NCBI GenBank assembly: GCA_009746045.1
Contig: RPFO01000082.1
Span: forward strand, 1,495,776-1,559,775
Reading direction: 5' to 3'
Length of the DNA stretch: 64,000 nt
Source of the DNA: Mesostigma viride
Lineage: Eukaryota > Streptophyta > Mesostigmatophyceae > Mesostigmatales > Mesostigmataceae
The position numbers were made by a program, and so were the translations under genes. Numbering within the stretch: the first letter of the stretch is position 1; each line of letters opens with the position of its first letter. Positions 33,511 through 44,653 of this stretch are shown here, piece after piece. The notes under the pieces were generated by a model. The model did no database searches and was not told where the DNA came from. It worked only from the letters and a program-made list of their open reading frames with translations.

Positions 33511-34600
33511 GTAACTTTGTCTATACTGCGTGGCAGCCGTAACCGTTTATACTGGCAAGTGCGTCTTAGAAAGGCGCATCGAATGCAAGTGGTCTGACCG
33601 AATTTGGGGCTCAGACGCAAAAGATCTGAACTCCGCCGTCAGCCATACCGCCGTCAGCCATTTTCGTCTCCTTGATGCGAAGGCTATGGTAGCGTGAAAA
33701 TTTATTGTGCACGGATTACGAAGCCATTTTGGACCGGATTTCGCTTGTTCGATCGCCATTGACGTAAGGAAGTTTATTCTGCCAAAAAAAAGTCGGCAAA
33801 CTGTTATTTATTCATTGGGCACGAGGGGAAACACGCAGCTGGCGAGTTTCTCACGGCTCGAGCGCACTGACCCGTGCGTCTTCAAGGTAACCTCTAGAGC
33901 AGATAAAGACGCTTGCAATGTATCCCCACACTTTCTAACGATTCATAACATCATTTCGAAGAAACCCAGCACAGGAATTTCCTTATTTTTGCGTTTCCAC
34001 GTTGCACACAATTTTCGCGTAAAAGTCAGATTTATAGGAGCGCTGACTGGGGCAAACATGCATGTCGTGCATTGCATCGCTTTTGCGTCGTTTCTTGCAG
34101 ATATATGACTTGTCTTGGGTGGAACAACATTGTCCGGTGAATAAGATGCGGGCGGGGCTCGCTGCCGACGTCTTTGGTGTGCCAGGGGTGCGGGAAAACC
34201 AATGGCTACTGGTTTACAACGTCGTAACCCGCTATTTTTTAGTCATTAACTGGCGTATTATAGTGCTTTAAGCGTCCAGCGACGGGCGAAAAGAGCTCTT
34301 ACCACGACGCCATGCCCTGCGGAGGCATTCCGAGAAGGACTGGGGCGGGCGGGCAAAATAACACGCACCAGTGCCCGCACGTGGCCGGGGCACCCCGGCG
34401 TACGAGACAAAGCGCACCGTTTCTCCCCTGGGCCCATCGCCTCCATCGCCGGGCGGCAAGTCGAGGAGGCGGCTCCTTCTCCCTATTCCGGTGCCTGTTT
34501 CATACTTGTGACCCCGTGACTTTTCCACCGGAGGCGTGTTAATGTTCAAATGAGCGGATGCATGCATGAATGAACGGATATATGAATGATGGCGGGCGGG
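33511..34600. other. Unassigned region
   Basis: No recognised gene. An open frame of 133 codons (33,707-34,108, plus, GTG start) lacks any motif. TTTCTTGCAG at 34,101 could be an acceptor, but I see no convincing exon after it. Confidence 0.35.
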
Positions 34601-35014
34601 CGGGAGAGAGGGAGGGAAGGAGGGAGGGAGGGAGGGAGGGAGGGAGGGAGGGAGGGAGGGAGGGAGGGAGGGAGGGAGGGAGGGAGGGAGGGAGGGAGGG
34701 AGGGAGGGAGGGAGGGAGGGAGGGAGGGAGGGAGGGAGGAGGGAGGAGGGAGGGAGGGAGGGAGGGGGAGGGAGGGAGGGAGGGAGGGAGGGAGGGAGGG
34801 AGGGAGGGGGAGGGAGGGAGGGAGGGAGGGAGGGAGGGAGGGAGGGAGGGAGGGAGGGAGGGAGGGAGGAGGGAGGGAGGGAGGGAGGGAGGGAGGGAGG
34901 GAGGGAGGGAGGAGGGAGGGAGGGAGGGAGGGAGGGAGGGAGGGAGGGAGGGAGGGAGGGAGGAGGGAGGGAGGGAGGGAGGGAGGGAGGGAGGAGGGAG
35001 GGAGGGAGGGAGGG
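34601..35014. repeat. (GGGA)n microsatellite with GGA slips
   Basis: About 100 units of GGGA/GGAG, broken seven or so times by single-base slips (GGAGGAGGG, GGGGGAG). Confidence 0.95.
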
Positions 35015-35039
35015 ACTGCGTGCGTGCAAGGGCATGACT

Positions 35040-35176
<137 letters not shown>

Positions 35177-35184
<8 letters not shown>

Positions 35185-35336
35185 GGTGGGTGGGTGGGTG
35201 GGTGGGTGGGTGGGTGGGTGGGTGGGTGGGTGGGTGGGTGGTGGGTGGTGGTGGGTGGGTGGGTGGGTGGGTGGGTGGGTGGGTGGGTGGGTGGGTGGGT
35301 GGGTGGGTGGGTGGGTGGGTGGGTGGGTTGGTGGGT
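35177..35336. repeat. (GGGT)n microsatellite
   Basis: About 38 GGGT/GTGG units with two slips near 35,241 and 35,248. Confidence 0.95.
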
Positions 35337-35479
35337 TGGGAAGGTGTGCTTTTTATGATGATGATTAGCTAAGTTACATGTGTGTTATTGATGTACATGT
35401 TGACGTTGTATCATGGGTGTGTGCCCCGAAGTTTGCGTTCCTGCAATGTCACATAATATGTAATGTAGATGTGTTGTTT

Positions 35480-36470
35480 GGAACCTGACTAGTTATCCCA
35501 AACTGGAATGATCGACATGCAACTATGTGATGAAACCCTTGAAAAACAATTACTAGTGTCTGCATTTTTTGTGCTATGTTTGCTAGCATGTGTCACCTAT
35601 TTGTCATGCAAACAGTCTGAATTTCTTGTGGGCAGTTAACATAGATGTTTTTATGAGCTGTGCAAAGTTCTAGGCTTGACTGAGTTCATTGATATATGCC
35701 CCCATGTGTTGGAACCCTTAAAAAACCATGAAAAACTGCATTTTATGCTAGTAGTATTTATGCCAGCATTTGTCACCAGTTTGTTATCCAACCAGTCTGA
35801 AACTTTGTAGGAATGCTATTTGGGATGTTTTTAAAAGATATGCAAAGTTCCAGCTCCAACTGAGTTCGTTTGGTGTCATCATACATGCGCTAATGTGTTG
35901 AAACCCTTTGAAAACCATCAAAAACTGCACTTTGGGGGTATTTATGCTAGCATTTGTCACCAGTTTGTCATCCAACCAGCGTGAAACTTTGTGGGCATGC
36001 TGCATGGGATGTGTTTAGAACACGTGCAAAGTTCCAGGCCCAACTGAGTTCATTTGGTGTCATTATATATGTGCATCATGTGATGAAACCCTTGGAAAAA
36101 CATGAAAATTTGCATTTTGGGGTTATTTATGCTAGCATCTGTCACCATTTTGTCATCCAACAAGCCTGAAACTTTGTGGGCATACTGCATGGGATGTGTT
36201 TAAAACATGTGCAAAGTTGCAGGCCCAACTGAGTTCATTTGATGTCATTATATATGCATATGTGTGATGAAAACCTTGGAAAAACATGAAAAACTGCATT
36301 TGGGGGGTATTTATGCTAGCATCTGTCACCATTTTGTCATCCAACCAGCCTGAAACTTTGTGGACATGCTGAATGGGATGTATTTGGAGCATGTGCAAAG
36401 TTCCAGGCCCAACTGAGTTCATTTGATGTCATTATAAATGCATACATGCCAGAAAGTGCTGAAAATACGG
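35480..36470 (+). repeat. ~190-bp AT-rich satellite, about five units
   Basis: Recurrent landmarks per unit: GTGATGAAACCCTTG, TTTATGCTAGCAT, TGTCACCATTTTGTCATCCA, CTGAAACTTTGTGGGCAT, GTGCAAAGTTCCAGGC and CAACTGAGTTCATTTG. Units on the right are more alike than those on the left. No gene. Confidence 0.85.
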
Positions 36471-36774
36471 TATTTTATGCTAGCAAATGTCACCATGTTA
36501 CCATGCTGCCAAGTCCCAAAAATTTTTTTGACCACATGGTATCATAAGATATCTGATTAGGCACCTTGGTGCCAAATTTGAGGCCAAACTGACCATTATT
36601 CTATCTCCTGGTAATTTTCAGGGGACAAAAATGGCTTTTCGGAATGATGTGGCGTGTGCGTCTTAGATAGATGAAGCAATTGTGATATTCACAGCCAAAT
36701 TTGGTGCCCAAACACGTGTGAAAGTTATGAGAGCTCTCCGCCGTCAGCCATGGCTACCTCGTGGCTCGTGGATG

Positions 36775-36889
36775 GATGGATCTCAGGGATATGTGTGTGT
36801 CTCCCGATGTCTGGCCTGCGCTGGTTGTCTCCTTGATATGCGCTACATATACTCCCAGCGGAGTTATAAATGTTCCAATTCCATTCAGT
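36775..36889 (+). mobile_element. LINE 3' end fragment
   Basis: CTGGCCTGCGCTGGTTGTCT (shared with repeat R) leads into TACTCCCAGCGGAGTTA and an imperfect (AATTCC)n-type tail. This is the same hairpin-plus-tail terminus as at 29,949 and 31,745. Confidence 0.6.
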
Positions 36890-37103
36890 TCAATGGGGAC
36901 AGGACTCAACCTTGCCACACCCCGTGGTGAAGGGGGAGTGGTGGGGTGGTGCCTGAAGTCCCCTGCCCGCACTACTGCCTGCATGTGAACTCTCATACCG
37001 GCCTGCGAATGGCAGCACTAAATGCTGGGGGCACGCGATCCAGAGCTAGGATGGCCCAAAGAGCCTCCCAGAGGACCGTGTCGAAAGCCTTGATATAGTC
37101 AAC
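36890..37103 (-). pseudogene. LINE reverse transcriptase fragment (motif A)
   Basis: On the minus strand from 37,103 the frame reads VDYIKAFDTVLWEALWAILA, RT motif A of LINEs with its catalytic Asp, then LDRVPPAFSAAIRRPV. After a frame change comes MQAVVRAGD and a decayed motif B. It abuts the plus-strand LINE 3' end at 36,889, so two insertions meet tail to body. Confidence 0.7.
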
Positions 37104-37609
37104 ATGCCATATATTGCGTGTAAACGGAAATGAAAAAAAATGGTTAATTTTACTCATGCGATAAAGTCCTTGTTTTTCGAATTAATAATGAATTACAAAC
37201 TTAAATTTATGTGTCAAATTAAGCGGGTTAACATTACCCAGTTACGCCAACCCTGGTTTAGTGTTCTGCGGCTCCTCAACGGGACCGCGTGTAATTAATT
37301 AATTAATTCATTAATTAACAGGCGATTCAAATATACACCGTTTTAGAGGGCGCCCGGCGCCCTCAAGTGGGCGAACTACACACATAAGCACAGGCAACAA
37401 ACCACCTCGCAGCCCGACTCTGTGAGAGCCCCAAAAGGTACAAGAATGCCCCCCTTTCATGGGTTTTCCTCACAGGCATGGGGCAACTTTTGAACTGTAC
37501 ATGTCATGCGCCGTAACCGGATGCATCCTTGTCTGTGGAGCAGGCGGACCCTTGTTTATTAGGGGATAGAGGTGACGGGGGGGGCACAAGCTCTCAGGAA
37601 TTGACACAT
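37104..37609. other. Spacer, LINE-type tail and 3' flank of the TLP18.3 gene
   Basis: 37,272-37,320 holds GGCTCCTCAACGGGACC followed by (TTAA)n, another LINE-type 3' terminus. The rest is the downstream flank of the minus-strand gene ending at 37,610; no obvious polyadenylation signal. Confidence 0.4.
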
Positions 37610-38530
37610 TTACTCCTCCCCTCCCGAGACGTACGCCAGGTACTGAAGCATAGGGACCACAAAGGAGATGACCAGGAGGCCTCCCACGACCGCCGAGTAC
37701 TGGCCCTTCTTCTCCTCAGTCTCCTCCTTCTTCTTGTAGTTGGACTCCCTCTTCTCGTTCAGGCGAACAGGGGCGCCAGGGTCCTCGTTCCCTTCCAACT
37801 TGGCGGCCAGGCGCTTGACTGTACTCAGCATGGCCTGGTTGTACTTCTCGTCCTCGGCGTAGATTGCGATGTTGTCGGACACCACGCTGTCCAGGAGGCT
37901 CTCGCCGAACTTCTCCAGAATGGCCGGGCCACCGGTGACCGCGCCCTCGTTGGCGCTAGTGACCATGAGCACCACGGCCTTGTTGTTCCCCTCTTCAATC
38001 GTCGGGTACCAGTTCTCTAGGACCTTGTCCGCGAATTCAAAGGCATCAGACGACACCGTCAACCTCCTCAAGGTCACCAGATTGATTCTGAAACCCGTGT
38101 CCCGGTTAATCTGGTCCAATTTCTCGTTAATCAGCTTCGCACTGCTCCTGCTGAGCACGTTGGCATCATCAATAATGTACCCGTTAGTTGGGGGCGGGTC
38201 GGCAAGGATATCGGCTTCGCCTGCCAAGGCAGGCACGCCAGTCCCGGCTAGCAGCGTGGCCGCAACAGCCAAGGCCGCAGCACTCTGTCCAGCTTTCTCG
38301 GCAGCTTTGTTGAAGAATGATGCCACAGCGTTGTCCGAATCACGAGATGCCTGCTGCTTGCTGTGGCAAGTAACCGTGGCTGCTTTGTACGTCGGCTGGG
38401 GGCGGTGGGCGCCGAACACCTGCTTGACAGACACTGCCCTCATGCTGGACGATGGACAAGCGGTCCGGGGAGCAAGGCTCCCGAGCATCGCTGAAGAAGT
38501 CATAGCGCTGCAAGCAGCTGCAGAGGCCAT
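37610..38530 (-). CDS. TLP18.3: Thylakoid lumen TPM-domain protein, TLP18.3/Psb32 family
   Basis: 306 residues, single exon. Residues 1-60 are Ser/Ala-rich, as in a chloroplast transit peptide. Residues 82-103 (GQSAAALAVAATLLAGTGVP, then ALA) form a hydrophobic lumen-targeting segment with an AxA cleavage site before Gly104. No twin Arg precedes it, so Sec-type import is likely. The TPM domain runs about 116-245 (GYIIDDANVLS; FADKVLENWYP; NNKAVVLMV). A basic/acidic linker (KKKEETEEKKGQ) precedes a C-terminal membrane helix, 279-302 (VVGGLLVISFVVPMLQYLAY), a hallmark of TLP18.3. In plants the protein has acid phosphatase activity and helps photosystem II repair and dimerisation. The start has a good context (CCGAAATGGC). 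Psb32-like paralogues are the main alternative; the C-terminal match favours TLP18.3. It is the only complete conserved host gene here. Confidence 0.93.
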   Translation of the reverse strand: MASAAACSAMTSSAMLGSLAPRTACPSSSMRAVSVKQVFGAHRPQPTYKAATVTCHSKQQASRDSDNAVASFFNKAAEKAGQSAAALAVAATLLAGTGVPALAGEADILADPPPTNGYIIDDANVLSRSSAKLINEKLDQINRDTGFRINLVTLRRLTVSSDAFEFADKVLENWYPTIEEGNNKAVVLMVTSANEGAVTGGPAILEKFGESLLDSVVSDNIAIYAEDEKYNQAMLSTVKRLAAKLEGNEDPGAPVRLNEKRESNYKKKEETEEKKGQYSAVVGGLLVISFVVPMLQYLAYVSGGEE

Positions 38531-41190
38531 TTCGGTTGAGTGTTTGATTAAGCAATGCCCGCGGTTCCAATGTACGCTACAACAATTAAACGGAAGCGAA
38601 GCCCCGGCCGTGGATGATGAAATAAATCTGTGCTGAGGTACCTAAAGGTGGTGAGGTCACAGTCCAAGACCCTCTCCTGGCCACGTCGACGGAGGTGCGT
38701 CTTATCCCGAATCAGTTCGGCGCAGTCTCGTTGCGCCAGCACGCCCATCCGCAAAGCCACAAAATGATTTGGCGCCGTCCTGCACAGAAAGAATCTGCCA
38801 ACGGCCCAACGCTAGGGAAACGCCGTACCAACCGCAAGTACCGGTACCTAAATTTCTAGGACATCTGCCAACTTCACTGTACGGTCCACAATAGGAACCA
38901 TGCATATCTTGTGCACTTTTGCCTGTAACCTGGCTTCAATGCCCTTTTTTAAAGAATTTTTTGCTGGCATACGTAGCTACTGTGGCAAGAATGTGAGTTA
39001 GTTGTATCCCACGCCGGACATGGGCGGCAGAGAGTCTACAGTAGGTACACTGTACAGTTGTTGTTGTTGTTGTTGTGTCCCACGCCGCACAAGGGCAGCA
39101 GAGAATCTACAGTGGCCGACGGCCGGATATATATAGTATCGGTGGTACTATCGACTATCGGGGCACTGGGACATGGACGGTTGCATCATCGGATACCTAT
39201 GCGTGAGTTCACAGGAAGATGTATCCTACAGTACAGTAGCAATCGATCGCACGCCAAGTAGCCTCGATGGAGTGGCATGGGGGAAGAGCACATTACCAGA
39301 TACAACATGGGTACTTCACTGTAGTGTACAGTAGTGGCCGAGGGCCGGTATACAGTACAAGTAAGGGTGCGAGACGGGACGACGAGTGAGACCCTGTTGT
39401 GAGGGTGACGAGTGACGACGAGCTACAGTACTGTACTGTACGACGACTGACCTACAGTACGGACTGCGGAATGCAGTGGCGGGTACGACAGAATTATTTT
39501 GTTGCCCACCCCCTGTGGTTATGGTGTCAAATTCTCAGACGGTTTTTGTTAACTTTGTACACTCGTTAGATCATGAAGCCGAAGCCGGCATAATGATGTC
39601 AAATCAGTGAGGTCATACGCATCCATCATGATAACAGTCGTTTAGCTTTTTATTATTTACGACCTACGTGGTTAAGTATTCGACAATAGTGAGTTCCTGT
39701 ATGTGTTGGCTGTCCAGATGTGTAGAATTGGGATTTCTAAATGCGTTCATCGCCATTTTCTGGCGCTACAGAGCTCTTGTTGACCTCCAGGTCCAATTAG
39801 ACCTCTGTCGGCATTTTACAGCCAGTTTTATCGACGGGGCTCTAACTTATACATAAGCGATAATGTCATACGTGATCTTGGGGGGGTAAGTCTCAAAGAT
39901 AAAGCTACTCGGATCAGCAATGTGGGAATGGCGTTAGTACTGTTCGTCGGTGGGTTGCGCCTGCGCAGGACAGAGCCGAGATGGTTAGCCGACTGCGGGT
40001 CCACGCAGTGGAAGTCAATGCCATGACATGTCATATACATAGTTATATGTAATCCATCTGTTCCTCGTTTCGTTCTTGCAGCAAGGCTCTGTGGTTTCTC
40101 GTTTTGGGCACCTTTGTGGGAAGCAGCACGCTCAGGTTCCACGTTTCAGGGCTGCTGTCAGTATGATGCAGGTAAGTAACTATCTTTTAGTTGCATGTGA
40201 GAAATAGGTTCTTGGGATTGCGTGTTCTTTTTTTAAAAAAAATCTACCTCGCACCTTTCTTTGCAAGGCTTCCTCCACATTCGTGGTGCTTCTCGGTATG
40301 CATGGTGCGCAAATACTGGCCACCAAATGTCACCAATCTGTATGTCAATAGCTCATCACAATCAAGAACTAGCTGGATCCTTCCATCTAGTTCACATTTA
40401 TGCTTTCCTGCACTCCACGCATGGTTTCCGTTCACAGAAAAAACCCGTTTCTGTGTGTGCCTTCCTTGCGTCTTTAGGCCTACTACCACCCCATGTGTAT
40501 TGCTTGGCCTTGCACGTCACACTGCCTATACATGCTGCATTGGTGTTATATTAGCATGCAGAAGTCATATATTGCATTGGCATCTTACATCTTTGGTGTA
40601 AGGAGCCACCGTCGAGGTACGTCTTCAACCTTTTTGGTCTTGCAACCCGTTAATTGGGGAGCCGCACACTATCTCGATCTGCCTTGAGTATATTTTAACG
40701 TGCTTTATCGACGAGACCACCCCACGCAGGCTGCCAAAAATAACGCACGACTTTATATCAGCTGAGGTGATCTTTATCAGCTGAGGTGTCAATTTGAGAT
40801 CTAATCGTGGTGGGGGCGCTCAGTGTCTATCGGCCTGTCTTGAAAATCGCGGCTAATACACTAGAGATCTCGCTGCCCCCCTGCATCGATCTCTAATTCA
40901 ATCTGCATCGATCTAGTTGGTCATGTGATTAAGTTTGTACGTACAGTGATATGCTACCGGAATAGTTGTCTCTCTTAGTATACTTACCATGACAATCGAG
41001 GCGCACGCAGCTCCTGACCACGCGTACCATATACATATGTGCACATGTACATGGTCCCTATCTCCATTGCATATAGTTCATTATGTGCATGTATATGATT
41101 TGAATGAGACTTATGAGACCGGATAAGGAAGTATCAGTACTTGCGTGTCATGAAAAATACTAGCATGAACGATGCAAACATCGTCTCCAT
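38531..41190. other. 2.7 kb without a confident gene
   Basis: The first ~110 bp are promoter/5' UTR of the TLP18.3 gene. 39,040-39,480 is unusually rich in CTACAGTA/TACTGTA words and includes two imperfect copies of TCCCACGCCG...GGCAGAGA. Exon-like segments lie at 40,082-40,171 (listed) and about 40,562-40,615 (KSYIALASYIFGVRSHRR before GTACGT). Confidence 0.4.
40082..40171 (+). CDS. Possible 90-bp exon
   Basis: Exactly 30 codons between CGTTCTTGCAG and GTAAGTAAC, open in frame: QGSVVSRFGHLCGKQHAQVP, RFRAAVSMMQ. Both splice signals are strong and the phase is 0. No family recognised and no certain neighbouring exon, so it may be chance or a remnant. Confidence 0.3.
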
Positions 41191-41204
41191 CATACCATAA
41201 CCAT

Positions 41205-41462
41205 ACAGTCACTGAACCGCCTGCGCACTGCCCTGGACGGCCACCTCAGCGAGACTCAGCTCAGCTTCCGTGCAGGCCGCAACACAGTACAAGCGCTCTT
41301 CGCTACTCACCGCCTTGTGGAAGAACTGCACCGCCTCCAGCCTGCTCTGCACCTTGTGCTGGTGGACTTCAATCAAAGCCTTCGATTCGGTTTTCTGGTC
41401 TGCGCTGTGGGACATCCTTGCTCTGTTCCGGATCCCCCTCCCCCTTAAGGTGTACAAGGGCT
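41205..41462 (+). pseudogene. LINE reverse transcriptase fragment (motifs 0 to A)
   Basis: Reads LNRLRTALDGHLSETQLSFR, AGRNTVQALFATHRLVEELH and LVLVDFNQ. A one-base frame change then leads to KAFDSVFWSALWDILALFRI. FRAGRNT-type and VDF-KAFDSV-W are LINE RT motifs, the second carrying the catalytic Asp. It is truncated on both sides; an ORF1 copy in the opposite orientation starts directly at 41,463. Confidence 0.8.
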
Positions 41463-43085
41463 AAGCTAAGGCTATGGCTAGTTGTGTACCGTGCGTTAGC
41501 GGTGCACGTGGCTAGGTATGGTGGCATGGCTAGGCAAACATTCTAGGCGTGGCTGCCAGGGCGGCAGTGACCACCAATGATTACAAGCTAGGGCTATTCT
41601 AGCCCGCAGGGGGCGACGACATCTTGTGCCGTTGATCATCACTGGTCCCCGCCCCTCCAGTTCACCTTGGGCTTCTGGGGGTCCTGCTTGTGGCGGAGGT
41701 ATGCAGGCCACAGGTCGCGTCGCTGCGCTGCTGCTGAGCGGGGGTCTGGTCGTCGTCCAGCGTCCAGGTGAGGCCGTGCAACCTCTTGCGACGAGCGATC
41801 GAGGAAGTTCCGCTGCTGGTCCTCAGGGGAGGGGAAGGCACGAGCAGGACTGGTGGGGGAGCCGCTTTGTCCCGTGAGTGGGGAAGGCAGTGGCGCACCT
41901 ACCCGCGCAGTTCTACCTCACCTTATATACCAGGCCCATGAGGGTATAAGAAGATGGTTCTTTAGCTCGTCGGCTTAACCTTGGGTAGTTGACGTCTCAC
42001 CTGGCTTCTGGGGAAAACAACGCAGCACCAAGTGTTCGGCACTCGCGGCGAGCGCGGTCGGTGGCCTCCTGTTGTTCGGCCTGGCGGTGGTCCTCCAACT
42101 CCTGGAGTTTCGTGGCGATGGCGACATGGCATCTGTGGTTGAGGCGGTGGCTGACCGCAGCAGGTCCGCTTGCTAGAGCGGCGGGAGGTCGCCAGCATCC
42201 TGCCAGGGTGGCTGGGATGCGATGGTGGCAGTCTGCTCCGCTATATTCTGATCAGGCACTCCGCAAAGGTGAAAAGCAGTCTGCTCCGCTATATCTTTGG
42301 GACCTGTGTGGCCAGGGCCTCGGTGTGCCGGTGCCGGGCGGTGATGGCTTCTAGCTTTTTCACGAGCACTGAGGCGGCGCACTTGCCCTCCACCTGCTTT
42401 AGTCGAGAGACAAGTGAGCATGCGTCGCAGATGCCTGCGCCGCGGCCGGTCTGCAGCGCCGTGAGCTGAGGTTGGAGCTTGTGGGCAACCTCCTTGGCAT
42501 CCACATTGGAGACCCGGGCCTCCACCGACGGTGTTGAGCACTTGTCGTGTTTAGCGAGGTCAGCTTCTCCAGCGGCCAACGGCCAGGTCACGTGCTCCTC
42601 CAGCACCGGTCGGATGTTATCCTTGCCGAGGGAGGGAGCCGCGATGTGGCTGCCGGCTGCGCAGGCCGCGCCCGGGGCTGGGTTGCAGAGCTTAGCGACC
42701 ACTGAGCTCGCTTTTAGGAAGAATTAAGCTGAAGAGATTCTGGCGAGGCTTTAATGCTGCATGGCAGGGCGACGAACTTCTCCACGTTGTCGGCGGGGAC
42801 GGGCGCCTCGGGCTCACAGAGCTTGTGTTCCAGTGCGTAGTACTGGCATATCTCATGCAGCCAGCCGCGGAAAGAAAAGCTTGCGTAGTCTAGCTAGGTA
42901 CTGTCGCCATTTGCATTGTCATAGCAGGGTTTCTTGGGCTCTGGCGAGGCGCTTGGCGATGGGTTTGCTGGCGATGGGTTTGCGGGCCCAGACGACTGGG
43001 CAAGGAGTCACGATGGCGAGTGGGTTGGGCTGGGAGCCGGAAAGCTCCTTTTCCAAACCTCGTTTTGCTTTTGGAGTCGTCATAG
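41463..43085 (-). pseudogene. LINE ORF1-only element, decayed relative of the 32-33-kb copy
   Basis: Minus-strand homologue of 32,000-33,496 with many indels. The start region (TTPKAKRGLEKELSGSQPNP) is near 43,080; SKHDKCST-VEARVSNVDAKE lies around 42,500; GDLPPL near 42,185; and the C-terminus HCLPHSRDKAAPPPVLLV, then LTWTLDDDQTPAQQQ, near 41,900-41,735. The 3' UTR stretch to 41,463 matches 32,010-32,130. A 31-bp insertion-like duplication of GCAGTCTGCTCCGCTATAT is at 42,228-42,296. Non-functional. Confidence 0.75.
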
Positions 43086-43539
43086 CCAGTGCAGTTAATT
43101 AATTAATAAATAACTAAAGCACGTGACTGCGTCACGTGGGTGCCAATAAAGAGTAAAGTCCTGAACGTTCAACCCTATATACACAGCGAGAAAGAGGGAG
43201 GGCGCCCTAGCTTCTCTCACTGCCGCAAGTGGGCAGGCCACAGATCGAGCGTTCTCTCCACGGCATGGTGCATCATGCCGGGGCGCAACACTGTGGGTGC
43301 AATACAACCAGTGCAATACCATAGGTAGGCTGACGCATAGCTTATGCTACAAATGTGAGGTGGGCTCAAGACGTCGGCTATAATTAAGGCGCAAGTTGAT
43401 GACCACAAGGTGTTAGAGCTAATTGAAGGTACTATAACGCTGTGCGCTAATATCGTTTCAAGTGCTGTAATGCCTAACTAAGCTATCCCAGAATCGATTG
43501 CCCCCCATCTAGACAGCTAGCTTGAGTGCTCTATCCCGG
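43086..43539. other. Spacer
   Basis: (TTAA)n-like bases at 43,094-43,113 suggest another LINE 3' end. Then a short Cys/His-poor ORF and no gene. Confidence 0.35.
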
Positions 43540-43770
43540 GGAAGCCCGGGGGGGCTTCCACAGTTTCTTGTTGACATAATTAAGGTCCCCGCCCCGCCAG
43601 TACACTTGGGGCTTTTCGGGGTTGGTCTTGTGGCGGATGTAGTCGCGGGCCACTGATCGCGGCGTTGCAGTGCTGCTGGGCTGCTGGCGTCAGGTCGTCG
43701 TCAAGCGACCAGGAGGTGCTCACCAGCTTAATTCTTGCGGCGAGAGAGGAACCGAACTCGGGCTAGTAGG
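43540..43770 (-). pseudogene. LINE ORF1 C-terminal fragment
   Basis: On the minus strand SLDDDLTPAAQQH, then after a frameshift RDYIRHKTNPEKPQVYWRGG and KKLWKPPRA. It matches the last 60 residues of the intact ORF1 (32,135-32,320) but belongs to a different subfamily. No upstream part remains. Confidence 0.7.
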
Positions 43771-44653
43771 TGATGTCGCTAGGCACGCGAGCATCCACAA
43801 CAGAGGGGTGCTGAGCTCGGCGTACACAGATATAGTCAAGGCAGACCACCCGATCCGACGGCCGACCCAAAAAAGGTGGCAAGCTGCGCTGGCCGGGCCG
43901 GCGGGGCGAGAGAAAGAAGCGTTGCATGCAACCAGCACAGATCTATTCTGCCAACAGATCCACAAAGAGATCCGTGTTACCGTTGGCCGTCGTGTTCAAG
44001 GGGGTGTACTGAGCGCCTCCGGTGCCGACTGGCACCGTGGCGTTGCATGACGAGCAGCATGCAAAACCAGGAAGTGCTGGGCTGGGGTGCTGGCCTCCTC
44101 CGCCTTGAGGGCGCCGGAAGAAGGCGTCACATTTGGGTGGTTTTACCGGATTAGGATACATTTTTTTGTCTAGGATACATTTGATGCAGTGTGCAGTTTT
44201 CAGATGTGTTTGTGGGGGTTGATTGCGCCTAGCATGCATTTTATTGAAGCAATGAGTTTCCCAAGATATACATTATATAAACTAAGACAATTGACCCATT
44301 AACGCAATGAGACAACATCAATGAGACAACATATGCCAATTGAAGGCTGCCCGCAACTTTATTCCAAGCTCATTATTATATGATTCCAAGACCATAACTC
44401 TTCCAAGACCGTACATCTTCAAGATATAGCACTACAGACACCCACGCGGCTTCCGCGGTCATCACGCTCCTCCTCCAAGACAACTCAACCTTACAGGACG
44501 CTGGGCCATCATACGTCCGGAATAATTGTGTCACTTATTACATAACCAAACTTTTTGAGGGATCGCCACGGTTGCATGGTTTCAACACATGCGCCCTGCA
44601 CTCATGTGCATCAAAGGTGTTGCGTAGTGCCAACTCAGTGTCAAAGAACTGAT
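43771..44653. other. Spacer, 3' flank of the Q-rich gene
   Basis: AT-rich, with a short tandem AATGAGACAACATC at 44,305-44,335. No gene seen. Confidence 0.4.
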
